A DNA stretch of 64,000 nucleotides from Nemorincola caseinilytica (GTDB lineage: Bacteria; Bacteroidota; Bacteroidia; Chitinophagales; Chitinophagaceae): NCBI RefSeq assembly GCF_039540515.1, contig NZ_BAABFA010000018.1, forward strand, positions 62,001-126,000, in the 5' to 3' direction. The notes beneath the pieces were generated by a model. It saw only the letters and a program-made list of their open reading frames with translations, did no database searches and was not told the DNA's origin. Below, in pieces: positions 34,122 to 43,873 of this stretch. The position numbers were made by a program, and so were the translations under genes. Every line of letters starts with the position of its first letter. Within the stretch, counting starts at the first letter, position 1.

Positions 34122-35087
34122 ATGCAGGAAGAGATACTTTTGAAAGAGAACAAAGACCGTTTTGTGATACTGCCCATCAACTACCCGAAGGTGTGGGAGA
34201 TGTACAAGAAACACGAGGCGAGCTTCTGGACAGCAGAGGAGATAGACCTTGGCGATGACCTGAAAGACTGGGCCAACCTCAACGATGGCGAACGTCACTT
34301 CATATCGCATATACTGGCCTTCTTTGCGGCCAGCGATGGCATAGTGAACGAGAACCTGGCGGTGAACTTCATGAGCGAGGTGCAGCTGCCGGAGGCAAGG
34401 TGCTTCTATGGTTTCCAGATAATGATGGAGAACATACACTCTGAGACCTATGCACTGCTGATAGATACCTACATAAAAGACCCCAAGGAAAAGAACAGGC
34501 TGTTCCACGCCATAGAGACCGTACCCGGTGTGAACAAGAAGGCCGAATGGGCCCTGCGCTGGATACAGAACGGCACATTTGCCGAGCGCCTGGTGGCCTT
34601 TGCAGCGGTAGAGGGCATCTTTTTCAGCGGCAGCTTCTGCTCTATATTCTGGCTCAAAAAACGTGGCCTGATGCCGGGCCTCACCTTCAGCAACGAGCTC
34701 ATAAGCCGCGATGAGGGCCTGCATTGCGAATTTGCCTGCCTGCTGTACAGCATGCTGGCCACCAAGCTGAGCAAGAACGAGGTATATGCTATCATTTGCG
34801 AGGCGGTAGAGATAGAGAAACAGTTCATAAGCGAGGCCATACCTGTAGACCTGATAGGTATGAACGCGAGGCTGATGCAGCAGTACATAGAATTCGTAGC
34901 GGACAGGTGGATAGCCGACCTGGGTTACCCCAAGGTATACAACGCCACCAACCCCTTCGACTTCATGGAGATGATATCGCTGCAGGGCAAGACCAACTTC
35001 TTCGAGAAACGTGTGGGCGACTACCAGAAGGCAGGTGTGATAAGCGGCCAGTCGACACAGAGCTTTTCGCTGGATGAAGACTTTTAG
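34122..35087 (+). CDS. nrdB: Class Ia ribonucleotide reductase beta (R2) subunit
   Basis: 321 residues from the ATG at 34122, after the riboswitch. R2 houses the di-iron centre and tyrosyl radical that start ribonucleotide reduction. Visible ligands and radical site: DWANL with the first carboxylate, GERHFISHILAFFAASDG, EARCFYGFQIMMENIHSE (Glu, the radical Tyr in CFYGFQ, Glu and His) and NELISRDEGLHCEF (Glu, His). These stretches are strikingly like the eukaryotic R2 sequence, a known trait of Bacteroidota nrdB. The C-terminus ends SFSLDEDF, the tail that docks on NrdA. nrdA follows after a 171-nt spacer. Confidence 0.95.
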   Translation: MQEEILLKENKDRFVILPINYPKVWEMYKKHEASFWTAEEIDLGDDLKDWANLNDGERHFISHILAFFAASDGIVNENLAVNFMSEVQLPEARCFYGFQIMMENIHSETYALLIDTYIKDPKEKNRLFHAIETVPGVNKKAEWALRWIQNGTFAERLVAFAAVEGIFFSGSFCSIFWLKKRGLMPGLTFSNELISRDEGLHCEFACLLYSMLATKLSKNEVYAIICEAVEIEKQFISEAIPVDLIGMNARLMQQYIEFVADRWIADLGYPKVYNATNPFDFMEMISLQGKTNFFEKRVGDYQKAGVISGQSTQSFSLDEDF

Positions 35088-35090
35088 GGG

Positions 35091-35163
35091 AAATACCAAA
35101 TTCCAAAGTCCAAATTCCAAATACCAAATTCCAGATCACAAATTCCAAATTTCAAATACCAAC
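35091..35163 (+). repeat. AT-rich tandem repeat between nrdB and nrdA
   Basis: About five imperfect copies of AAATTCCAAATACC-like units directly after the nrdB stop. The rest of the spacer to 35258 is pyrimidine-rich (TTTACCTTAT repeats) with no hairpin. Confidence 0.7.
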
Positions 35164-35258
35164 CCTTTACCTTATCGACCTTTTACCTTATTACCCTTTT
35201 AACTAATTGACTCTGTAACTAAAGCAACGACAAACTAACCTTATAAAATACGAACGCT

Positions 35259-37658
35259 ATGTATGTAATAAAAAGGAACGGTAAAAAAGAGAGCGTAAAG
35301 TTCGACAAGATAACGGCGCGTATAGAGAAGCTGTCTTACAGCCTGAACAAGGCCGTGAACGTGATAGATGTGGCCAAGAAGGTGATAGAGGGCATATACG
35401 ACGGTGTGACCACCACCGAGCTGGATAACCTGGCTGCAGAGACCGCGGCATCGCTTACTATAAAGCATCCCGATTATGCGTTGCTGGCAAGCCGCATAGC
35501 TATAAGCAACCTGCACAAGAACACTACAAAGTCGTTCTCGGAAACGATGCGCCAGCTATACAACTATACCGATGATACCAATGGCCGCCGCATGCCGCTG
35601 CTGGCCGATGATGTGGCGCAGATAATAGAGGACAATGCCGAGCTGCTGGACAGCTCTATAATATACGACCGCGATTTCGGTTTCGATTATTTCGGTTTCA
35701 AGACCATAGAGAAATCTTACCTGCTGCGCCTGAATGGCAAGGTGGTAGAGCGCCCGCAGCATATGTATATGCGCGTGGCCATAGGCATACACAAAGAAGA
35801 CATACAGGCCGCCATAGAGACGTATAACCTGATGAGCGAGCGCTGGTTCACGCATGCTACGCCTACACTGTTCAATGCAGGTACGCCCAAGCCGCAGATG
35901 TCATCGTGCTTCCTCCTTACCATGAAGGATGACAGCATAGACGGCATATACGATACGCTGAAGCAGACCGCCAAGATATCGCAGAGTGCAGGTGGTATAG
36001 GCCTGGCGATACACAATGTGCGTGCAACAGGCAGCTACATAGGTGGCACCAATGGTACCAGCAACGGCCTGATACCGATGCTGCGCGTATTCAACGATAC
36101 GGCCCGCTATGTGGACCAGGGCGGTGGCAAGCGCAAGGGCGCATTCGCCATATACCTGGAGCCCTGGCATGCCGATGTGTTCGACTTCCTGGACATTCGC
36201 AAGAACCATGGTAAGGAAGAGCTGCGCGCCCGCGACCTATTCAACGCATTGTGGATCCCCGACCTGTTCATGAAGAGGGTAGAGGAGAACGGCGACTGGA
36301 GCCTGTTCTGCCCCAATGAGGCTCCCGGCCTGTCGGAGTGTTTCGGTGCAGAGTTCGAGGCGCTGTATGCACAGTACGAGGCAGAAGGCCGCCAGCGCAA
36401 GACCATAAAGGCGCAGGAGCTGTGGTTCGCCATAGTGGAGGCGCAGATAGAGACAGGTACGCCCTACCTGCTGTACAAAGATGCCGCCAATGGGAAGAGC
36501 AACCAGCAGAACCTGGGCACCATAAAGAGCAGCAACCTTTGCACAGAGATAATAGAATACACCAGCCCCGATGAGGTGGCCGTGTGCAACCTGGCATCTA
36601 TAGCGCTGCCAAGATTCGTGCAGGATGGCAAGTTCAACTTCGATAAGCTGTACGAGGTGACCTACCACATAACCTGCAACCTGAACAAGATAATAGATGG
36701 CAACTACTACCCTGTAGAAGAGGCCCGCAACTCTAACATGCGCCACCGCCCCGTGGGTCTGGGCGTACAGGGCCTGGCCGATGTGTTCATACTGATGCGC
36801 CTGCCCTTTGAGAGCGATATGGCCAAGCTGCTGAACAAGAACATCTTCGAGACCATATACTTTGCCGCTATGACGGCCAGTAAGGATCTGGCGAAGAAAG
36901 ATGGCGCATATGAGACCTTCGCAGGTTCTCCGTTATCGAAGGGTATCTTCCAGTTCGATATGTGGAACGTGCAGCCTTCGGACCGCTACGACTGGGATGC
37001 ACTGCGCGCAGAGGTAATGAAGCATGGCGCGCGCAACTCGCTGCTGGTAGCGCCAATGCCTACCGCATCTACATCGCAGATACTGGGCAATAACGAGTGT
37101 TTCGAGCCGTATACTTCCAACATCTATACACGCCGTGTACTGAGTGGTGAGTTCATAATAGTGAACAAGCACCTGCTGAAAGACCTTGCAGAGCTGGGCC
37201 TGTGGAACAACACCATGAAGAACAAGATAATAGCTGCCAACGGATCGGTACAGCACATAACGGAGATACCAGCTCATATAAAAGAGCTGTACAAGACCGT
37301 ATGGGAGATAAAGCAGCGCAACCTGATAGATATGGCCGCCGACAGGGGCGCCTATATATGCCAGTCGCAGTCGCTGAACCTGTTCGTAGATACGCCTACT
37401 ATGGCCAAGCTGACCTCTATGCACTTCTACGCATGGAAGAAGGGCCTGAAGACAGGTATGTACTACCTGCGCACACAGGCGGCCACACAGGCGGTACAGT
37501 TCACCGTAGAGAAGCAGGCCAGCAACGATATAGAGCCTGTGATACCCTCTACCGAGACCAAGGCCGACAGCGCCAACGAGATAGACGACATAACAACAGA
37601 GTACAATACCGGTGCGGTATGCACCATGCAGGAAGGCTGCATCACCTGCAGCTCGTAG
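35259..37658 (+). CDS. nrdA: Class Ia ribonucleotide reductase alpha (R1) subunit
   Basis: 799 residues. The N-terminal ATP cone (about 1-95, YVIKRNGKKESVKFDKI) gives overall allosteric control. The catalytic 10-stranded barrel has the redox Cys in QMSSCFLL, the thiyl-radical Cys in SSNLCTEI with its partner Asn/Glu, and the radical-path tyrosines in MYYLRTQAA. The C-terminal tail CTMQEGCITCSS supplies the Cys pair reduced by thioredoxin. Like NrdB it belongs to the eukaryote-like class Ia group (for example GGTNGTSNGLIPMLRVFN). It converts NDPs to dNDPs. Co-transcribed with nrdB under the cobalamin riboswitch and ended by a strong terminator at 37688-37738. Confidence 0.96.
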   Translation: MYVIKRNGKKESVKFDKITARIEKLSYSLNKAVNVIDVAKKVIEGIYDGVTTTELDNLAAETAASLTIKHPDYALLASRIAISNLHKNTTKSFSETMRQLYNYTDDTNGRRMPLLADDVAQIIEDNAELLDSSIIYDRDFGFDYFGFKTIEKSYLLRLNGKVVERPQHMYMRVAIGIHKEDIQAAIETYNLMSERWFTHATPTLFNAGTPKPQMSSCFLLTMKDDSIDGIYDTLKQTAKISQSAGGIGLAIHNVRATGSYIGGTNGTSNGLIPMLRVFNDTARYVDQGGGKRKGAFAIYLEPWHADVFDFLDIRKNHGKEELRARDLFNALWIPDLFMKRVEENGDWSLFCPNEAPGLSECFGAEFEALYAQYEAEGRQRKTIKAQELWFAIVEAQIETGTPYLLYKDAANGKSNQQNLGTIKSSNLCTEIIEYTSPDEVAVCNLASIALPRFVQDGKFNFDKLYEVTYHITCNLNKIIDGNYYPVEEARNSNMRHRPVGLGVQGLADVFILMRLPFESDMAKLLNKNIFETIYFAAMTASKDLAKKDGAYETFAGSPLSKGIFQFDMWNVQPSDRYDWDALRAEVMKHGARNSLLVAPMPTASTSQILGNNECFEPYTSNIYTRRVLSGEFIIVNKHLLKDLAELGLWNNTMKNKIIAANGSVQHITEIPAHIKELYKTVWEIKQRNLIDMAADRGAYICQSQSLNLFVDTPTMAKLTSMHFYAWKKGLKTGMYYLRTQAATQAVQFTVEKQASNDIEPVIPSTETKADSANEIDDITTEYNTGAVCTMQEGCITCSS

Positions 37659-37687
37659 TAAATAAGTAATAGAATAGTTCTTTTGCC

Positions 37688-37738
37688 GCTATCTGTGCAG
37701 CGTTCCTTTCCAGGAATGTGGCACAGATAGCTTTTTTT
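37688..37738 (+). terminator. Strong rho-independent terminator of nrdBA
   Basis: An 11-bp perfect stem GCTATCTGTGC / GCACAGATAGC (37688-37698 and 37721-37731) with a 22-nt loop, then seven T. It ends 10 nt before the stop of the convergent cyclase gene. Confidence 0.9.
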
Positions 37739-37748
37739 ATGGACCTGC

Positions 37749-39716
37749 TCAGGCGGTAGCGCCCTTTTCGGCCACTACATAGTACATCTTCATGGCGCCC
37801 TTGTTCTTTACCAGCATCTGGCCGCGGTAAGTACATTCGAAGCGGTCTTTTATAAGCTCGTAGGTGCTTTCCGATATGTTCACATGGTCGGCCTCGCTGT
37901 TCTGCTCCATGCGGGCGGCCGTGTTCACTGTGTCGCCCCATATATCGTAGGCAAATTTCTTCACGCCCACTATACCTGCCACTACGCTGCCACTGTTCAC
38001 CCCTATGCGTACAGAGAAGGTGCGGTCGCCAAGCTGCTCCTTCCGTGCCTGCATGAAGGTGCATATCTCCAGCGCGGCGCGTACCACGTTCTGTGCATGC
38101 TGCGCATCGCGGCGGGGCACGCCGCCTACGGCAAGGTAGGCATCGCCTATGGTCTTTATCTTCTCTATGTTGTACTTTCCCATTATGGCATCGAAGGCCT
38201 CGAAACAGGCGTGCAGCTCGTTGATGAGCTCGCGCGGAGTCATATGTTCCCCTGCGCGGGTAAAGCCCACGAAATCGGTGAATATGACCGTCACATCATC
38301 GAAGTAGGTGACCTCGGTAGTGCCCTTGGTCTTCAGCTCTGATGCCACGGTCTCGGGCAGTATGTTCAGCAGCAGCTTGTCCGAGCGTTTGCGTTCGCGG
38401 CCTATGAAGGCGATGATGATGAGCAGGCCCGCTATGCCTGCTATATAGAATATCCTTTCGTTCTGCTTCTTCTCTACGGCCAGCTTGTCCAGGTCTATTT
38501 CCTTATCCTTCAGCGCTATCTCGTACTGCGCCTGCACATTAAAGAGCTTTACCTTGTTCTCAGAGTCGAACAGGGAATCCCTGATGGCCGTGTACTTCAA
38601 CTGGTATTCCAGTGCGGGTTTGCACAAGCCCTGCATAGCGTATACCTCTGACAGGCGAGGGTAGAACTCTACCAGCGCGCCGGTATTGCCCGTCTCCTGG
38701 CACAGGTCTATGCTGTTGTGCAGGTATTCGGCGGCTTTTTTCAGCAGCAGGGCATTTCCCTGTGGTATCAGGCTGTCGCGGGGTACTGCCCTGGGGTCTT
38801 TGGCTATGGCCAGGTATGCAGAGCCTATATTGCCCATGGCGGCTTCTTCGCCATGCTGGTTGCCAAGCGCTACATTCATGCGTAGCGAGCGGAAGTAGTG
38901 TATAAGGGCCAAAGAGTATTCCTTTATACCCATGTAGGCGCTGCCGGCATTGCCACATACATAGGCTATATCGTATGTTTTGCCCATTCTTTCGAAAATG
39001 GCCAGCGCCTTCCGGTAGTGCTTCAGCGCCTCGGCATGATCGTGCTGGCCCAGGTGTACATTGCCCATGCTGGCATTCACCCGGCCTATGGCCGCGCTAT
39101 CGCCCAGCGCTGCATACAGGTCCTCGCCTTTGCGTAGGTATTGCATGGCCCTCACGCGGTCTTTTTGTGTGCCGTATATATCGCCTATGCGCACCAATGT
39201 CTTTGCTGCATTTTCCTTGTTGCCCGCCTCGTTGTACAGGTCGCCCGCTTTCAGCAGGTAGTCGAGCGCCGATGCAAGGTCGCCCTGGAAGAAATACACA
39301 TCGCCGGCGCCGGCATAGTTATCGGCCAGCATTTTCTTATCGCCTTCCTCTTGCCATATCTCTATGGCCTTGTTGTAATATTCTGCAGACAGGCGAAGGT
39401 CGTTCTTCACATAGTAGCTGGCGGCGAGCGAGCTGTTGGCATAGGCTATGCCACGCACCCATTGCAGTTTTGTGGCCAGTACCAGCTGTGCGCTGGAATA
39501 TTTGATGCCCGTATCGGGTTCTATGCGGTCGTAGGCATGGGCCAGTTGGCCCAGCAGCACTACTTTGTTCGTGTCTTCTTTGGCTTTGGTCAGTTTTTTC
39601 AGCAGTTGCTCTACCTGGGCACTTCCGCCGTCCCATGCCGGGGCAGACCAGTAGAGTAAGGTCATACAACACACCATCAGGGGCAGGCGTAGCGTTGCGT
39701 TACATCTTCTTTTCAA
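37749..39716 (-). CDS. TPR-containing class III adenylate cyclase
   Basis: 655 residues, starting with TTG at 39716. A signal-anchor region, then about seven TPRs (about 40-400), one transmembrane segment (about 430-450, IFYIAGIAGLLIIIAFIG), and a C-terminal class III cyclase domain (about 470-650). The metal-binding Asp residues are in FTDFVGFT and KTIGDAYL, the transition-state Asn/Arg pair is in DTVNTAARME. The base-selecting residues are Lys (EKIKTIGD) and Asp (YDIWGD), as in adenylate rather than guanylate cyclases, so ATP to cAMP is predicted. The TPR part is outside the cytosol and may sense protein or peptide partners. Convergent with nrdA. Confidence 0.88.
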   Translation of the reverse strand: MKRRCNATLRLPLMVCCMTLLYWSAPAWDGGSAQVEQLLKKLTKAKEDTNKVVLLGQLAHAYDRIEPDTGIKYSSAQLVLATKLQWVRGIAYANSSLAASYYVKNDLRLSAEYYNKAIEIWQEEGDKKMLADNYAGAGDVYFFQGDLASALDYLLKAGDLYNEAGNKENAAKTLVRIGDIYGTQKDRVRAMQYLRKGEDLYAALGDSAAIGRVNASMGNVHLGQHDHAEALKHYRKALAIFERMGKTYDIAYVCGNAGSAYMGIKEYSLALIHYFRSLRMNVALGNQHGEEAAMGNIGSAYLAIAKDPRAVPRDSLIPQGNALLLKKAAEYLHNSIDLCQETGNTGALVEFYPRLSEVYAMQGLCKPALEYQLKYTAIRDSLFDSENKVKLFNVQAQYEIALKDKEIDLDKLAVEKKQNERIFYIAGIAGLLIIIAFIGRERKRSDKLLLNILPETVASELKTKGTTEVTYFDDVTVIFTDFVGFTRAGEHMTPRELINELHACFEAFDAIMGKYNIEKIKTIGDAYLAVGGVPRRDAQHAQNVVRAALEICTFMQARKEQLGDRTFSVRIGVNSGSVVAGIVGVKKFAYDIWGDTVNTAARMEQNSEADHVNISESTYELIKDRFECTYRGQMLVKNKGAMKMYYVVAEKGATA

Positions 39717-39893
39717 ACTATCTATAATTCTGTTCCAGCTATAAAGTTATGGTTCATAACGATCTGCTGTGTGTTTTTGGTCAATGTCCTTTTCGAGTTA
39801 TTATATATGTAAATGTGCGCATATGCATAAGTGGAGGAAGGTATGTTAACATACATTTACAACGATCTGTACATCCTTCTTCTCTTTTTTCTC

Positions 39894-39901
39894 TACTTTT
39901 G
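39894..39901 (+). promoter_or_regulatory. Possible -7 box of the SNF2 helicase gene
   Basis: TACTTTTG fits TAnnTTTG, 34 nt before the ATG at 39936. No clear -33 element. Confidence 0.35.
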
Positions 39902-39935
39902 TAGCTTGCCTTTTTTGAACCTGTAGCCGGGAAGA

Positions 39936-42900
39936 ATGTCGTTACCGCCAATACTCAGATATGTATATAATCATGGCACCGAAGAGGTGATACGCCGTGG
40001 CAAGAAGATCTTCTATACATCGGGAGTACAAATGCTGGATGTGGACCACCTGCTGGAGCAGGTGCGGTTTCGTGTGCGTAACGACCTGTACCAGAACTAC
40101 TATACGGTAACGGTAAATAAATACCTGCAGCCCAAGGACCTGGCAGTGCGCTGCCAGTGCCCCTACAACCTGGGCGAGATATGCAGGCACGAGGTGGCGG
40201 CCCTTTTTCAGCTGAACGATATATTGCAGAGCGGCTTCTTTGAGAACGTGAACATTGTTTACGAGCAGAAGCACACCATAGTGCGCATGAGGCAGGTGAG
40301 CCGCCAGATGCTGCAACTGTTCACCGCCGCAGTATCGCTGGAAAAGGCCGAGATGATAGCCAATGGCGACAGGGCCATCATCATCACCAACAAGAACGGC
40401 AATATAGAGGCCAAAGTGCCCGATGAGAGCGGGGAGATATACCGCGTGACCATAAAGCAGAACGAAGAGCGGTATTTCGATACCTCTTGCGGGTGCAGCG
40501 AGAGCACGCACCCGCTGTGTGTGCATAAGGCAGCACTCTTTCTGCAGGTACTGAAGAATTTCGGGGCCAATCATTTCCAGTCCATACAGAACTGGGACAT
40601 ACAGAAGAACAAGCTGCTGGAGCAATATGGCTACAGCCTGAACGATGACCTGACAGGCAAGTTCGAGTTCATATACCAGGACAATAAACCTTTTCTGCGC
40701 GTACTGGACCCTTCTATAAAGAAGGTGGGCGCGCAGGGTAGGCCGGTGGCCGCACCCGTGCAAGTGCAGGTAGCGGCACCTGTGCAGGTACAGGAAGATA
40801 AACGCCTGGGTGTGGTGTTCGACACCTCGCGTACTTCGTTCCCCTTTGTAGATGTGCTGCTGGTGGCCGGAGAGGCCACTGAGGAAGGGACCGACCTGGC
40901 GAAGGGCATAGAAAAGCTGGAGCTGGACCAGTATGTGAACCCCATGCGCTTTGTGGCAGAGGACCGCGACCTGCTGCCGGTGGTGCGCAAATTCCAGTCG
41001 GAAGAGCTGCTGCGCTACCTGAAAAAAACGCTGCCCTTCGGCGACCTGCTGCATGACTATGGCAGCCTGCTGAAAGATATTCCGCAGGAAGAAGTGCGCA
41101 CGCAGGCATGGGAATACCTGCTGCCCAAGTACCAGAAACTGCTGGACCGTTATAACAACCACCCCTTCCTGTACATGAGGAAGCCAGGTAAAACGTTGTC
41201 GTCGCAGACGCTGGAGGCTGTAGCCTTCTCTTCTGCGCATGCGCATCCGCAGCTGGTGGTAAGGAAAGATGGGGATGACCATATAGTAGAGCTGGAATGG
41301 AACATAGATAACCGTGCAGTACCTTACAATAAGGTAACGGTGATAAACCCTGCCCTGCTGCAGTACGAGAATAGCCTGTATGCCCTTGGAGACCTGCAGG
41401 AAATAGCCATTGCAGAACGCTTTGAGCCGGAGGGATACATGAAGGTGCCCGCAAGCAAATGGAACACTTTCCTGGAAAGTGAGCTGATGCAGTGGAGCAA
41501 CCTTATATATGTGCATTTCTCTGAAGAACTGGTAGAACATGTACACAAGGCCATCACCCGCTACAGGCTGTACCTGTATGAGCGCGAGCAGACACTGATA
41601 CTGGCGCCTGCCTTCCTGTATGGTGATGTGGAGGTGAAGCCGTCTTACTTTGGCGATGTGATACAGCCGCGCAATGGCATAGTGACCATAATGAAGCGCA
41701 ACGAGCAGGCCGAGCGGGAATACATGGACCTGCTGCGCACACTGCATACCGATATAGTTTTCAATAAGAAGGATGATGTGTTCTTCCTGCCGGGCTCGGC
41801 AGTGCTTACCAACAACTGGTTCTTCCGGTTCGTGGATGTGATGCGCGAGCAGGATGTAGAGCTGCTGGGCATGGAAGGGCTGAAGAACCTGCGCGTGAAT
41901 ACCCACAAGCCGCAGACCCAGATACAGGTGAGCAGTGGCATAGACTGGTTCGATGCATCGGTAGAGCTCACCTTTGGCGACCAGCGGGTATCGATAATAG
42001 ATGTGAAAAAGGCGCTTACCCAGCGGCAGAACTTTGTGCGCCTGAGCGATGGCTCGCTGGGCCTACTGCCAGAGGAGTGGCTGAAGAAATACAGCCTGCT
42101 ACTGAAGGTGGGCGAGGCCAAAGGCGGTAAGGTGCGCCTGAAGAAATTCCATTACAATGTGCTGGAAGAGCTGCTGGGCGAGATAAAGGAAGAGGCCCTG
42201 ATAGAGGACCTGGAGGTGAAGAAGGACAAGCTGGAGCGAATACTGAGCAACGACTTCTCAAATATAGCGCCGCCGGAGCACCTGACGGCCACACTGAGGC
42301 CATACCAGCTGGCGGGTTTCCAATGGCTCATTTTCCTGAACGAAGCAGGGTGGGGTGGTATACTGGCCGATGATATGGGTCTTGGTAAGACCATACAGAC
42401 ACTTGCTTTCTTCCAGCATTACAAGAACCATCACCCCGATGCTATATTCATGGTGGTATGCCCTACCACGCTGATGTATAACTGGGAGAACGAAATAAAG
42501 AAATTCACCCCGGAGCTTACCCATGTCATACACCATGGCCCGAAGCGCAATGCCGCACCGGCCTCGTACAAGGGTATAGACATCATCATTACCACTTACG
42601 GCACTATGCGCAGCGATATCAAAGGCCTGCGCGAGATAGCGTTCGACTATGTGGTACTGGATGAGTCGCAATCGATAAAGAACCCGCAATCGCAGGTGGC
42701 GAAGGCATCGCTGCTGCTGAATAGCAGGAACCGGCTGGCCCTGAGCGGTACGCCCGTGCAGAACAACACCTTCGACCTGTATGCGCAGATGAACTTCCTG
42801 AATCCCGGTATGCTGGGCAGCCGCGAGTTCTTCATGAGCGAGTTCGCTACACCTATAGACAAGTTCATGGAAGACGAGGTGAAGCAGCAGTTGCGCAAGC

Positions 42901-43682
42901 TTACGCACCCCTTTCTGCTGCGACGCACCAAGGAGCAGGTGGCAAAAGACCTGCCCGAAAAAACAGAGACCATCCTCTACTGCGAGATGGGAACAGAGCA
43001 GCGCCGCATATACGATGCCTACCGCAATACCTACCGCTCGCAGATACTGGGCATGATAGAAGAGCAGGGCATGGAACGCTCGCAGATGCACATATTGCAG
43101 GGCCTTACCAAGCTGCGCCAGATATGCGACTCGCCTGCCATACTGAACGAGAGTGAGCGTTTTCATAACTACTCGGTGAAGCTGGACGAACTGAGCCGCG
43201 AGATAACCGAGAACGTGGGCGACCACAAGGTGCTAGTGTTCTCGCAGTTCCTGGGTATGCTGGGCCTCATACGGCAAAAGCTCACCGAGGAGAAGATAAG
43301 CCATGTGTACTTCGACGGCAGCAGCTCATCGGCCGAGCGCGAGCGGGCCATCACCGAGTTCCAGAACAACCACGATTGCCGTGTGTTCCTCATATCGCTG
43401 AAGGCGGGTGGTATAGGTCTGAACCTTACCGCTGCCGACTATGTGTATATAGTAGACCCATGGTGGAACCCCGCTGTAGAACAGCAGGCCATAGACCGTA
43501 CCCACCGTATAGGGCAAACAAAGAACATTTTTGCCTACCGCCTTATATGCAAGGATACACTGGAAGAGAAAATGCTGCAGCTGCAGGAGCGCAAACGTGC
43601 GCTGGCGGCAGAGCTGGTGTCTGATGACAATGCATTCATGAAACGCCTTACGAAGGATGATATAGCCTTCCTTTTCAGCTAA
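39936..43682 (+). CDS. SNF2 family helicase with two SWIM-type zinc motifs
   Basis: 1248 residues. The N-terminus carries two zinc-finger motifs of the SWIM form CxCx7CxH: C73/C75/C83/H85 and C185/C187/C195/H197. A linker with a short repeat (AAPVQVQ twice, about 270-285) follows, then a bacterial SNF2-associated region, and the ATPase core from about residue 780: Walker A DDMGLGKTIQ (about 812), Walker B LDESQSIKN (about 908), TPVQNNT, and the C-terminal helicase motifs VFLISLKAGGIGLNLTAADYV and QAIDRTHRIGQ. Such proteins translocate on double-stranded DNA and remodel DNA-protein complexes in the cytosol. Monocistronic, divergent from the cyclase. Confidence 0.93.
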   Translation: MSLPPILRYVYNHGTEEVIRRGKKIFYTSGVQMLDVDHLLEQVRFRVRNDLYQNYYTVTVNKYLQPKDLAVRCQCPYNLGEICRHEVAALFQLNDILQSGFFENVNIVYEQKHTIVRMRQVSRQMLQLFTAAVSLEKAEMIANGDRAIIITNKNGNIEAKVPDESGEIYRVTIKQNEERYFDTSCGCSESTHPLCVHKAALFLQVLKNFGANHFQSIQNWDIQKNKLLEQYGYSLNDDLTGKFEFIYQDNKPFLRVLDPSIKKVGAQGRPVAAPVQVQVAAPVQVQEDKRLGVVFDTSRTSFPFVDVLLVAGEATEEGTDLAKGIEKLELDQYVNPMRFVAEDRDLLPVVRKFQSEELLRYLKKTLPFGDLLHDYGSLLKDIPQEEVRTQAWEYLLPKYQKLLDRYNNHPFLYMRKPGKTLSSQTLEAVAFSSAHAHPQLVVRKDGDDHIVELEWNIDNRAVPYNKVTVINPALLQYENSLYALGDLQEIAIAERFEPEGYMKVPASKWNTFLESELMQWSNLIYVHFSEELVEHVHKAITRYRLYLYEREQTLILAPAFLYGDVEVKPSYFGDVIQPRNGIVTIMKRNEQAEREYMDLLRTLHTDIVFNKKDDVFFLPGSAVLTNNWFFRFVDVMREQDVELLGMEGLKNLRVNTHKPQTQIQVSSGIDWFDASVELTFGDQRVSIIDVKKALTQRQNFVRLSDGSLGLLPEEWLKKYSLLLKVGEAKGGKVRLKKFHYNVLEELLGEIKEEALIEDLEVKKDKLERILSNDFSNIAPPEHLTATLRPYQLAGFQWLIFLNEAGWGGILADDMGLGKTIQTLAFFQHYKNHHPDAIFMVVCPTTLMYNWENEIKKFTPELTHVIHHGPKRNAAPASYKGIDIIITTYGTMRSDIKGLREIAFDYVVLDESQSIKNPQSQVAKASLLLNSRNRLALSGTPVQNNTFDLYAQMNFLNPGMLGSREFFMSEFATPIDKFMEDEVKQQLRKLTHPFLLRRTKEQVAKDLPEKTETILYCEMGTEQRRIYDAYRNTYRSQILGMIEEQGMERSQMHILQGLTKLRQICDSPAILNESERFHNYSVKLDELSREITENVGDHKVLVFSQFLGMLGLIRQKLTEEKISHVYFDGSSSSAERERAITEFQNNHDCRVFLISLKAGGIGLNLTAADYVYIVDPWWNPAVEQQAIDRTHRIGQTKNIFAYRLICKDTLEEKMLQLQERKRALAAELVSDDNAFMKRLTKDDIAFLFS

Positions 43683-43709
43683 TGCCATTGCATTTCTGTA
43701 AATGCGAAG

Positions 43710-43737
43710 TTGTGCGCCCGTTTTTTTACTATTTTTG
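43710..43737 (+). promoter_or_regulatory. Bacteroidota-type promoter of the gene at 43874
   Basis: TTG (43710-43712), 17-nt spacer, TATTTTTG (43730-43737). It would give a leader of about 130 nt, in which I see no known RNA element. Confidence 0.4.
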
Positions 43738-43873
43738 AGTATATTATATATGCAGCGCCAGCAGCGCCTGTAGCATATGTGACGAATGGCTTTGTGCAGT
43801 AAGGGCAGGCTGGCCATGACCCCTTGTTGCTGACCGAAGCGTTCATTGTTGACCCAGGTATCTCAGCTATTCT

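Noticed and set aside
33873..35120. Minus-strand open frame of about 415 codons opposite nrdB and its leader
   Set aside because: It covers the riboswitch and nrdB antisense, contains no recognisable domain, and nrdB on the plus strand is certain.
39942..41906. Long open frame on the minus strand opposite the SNF2 gene
   Set aside because: It is an antisense shadow created by the codon bias (few stop triplets on the opposite strand); it has no signal, domain or start site, and the plus-strand product has clear motifs.
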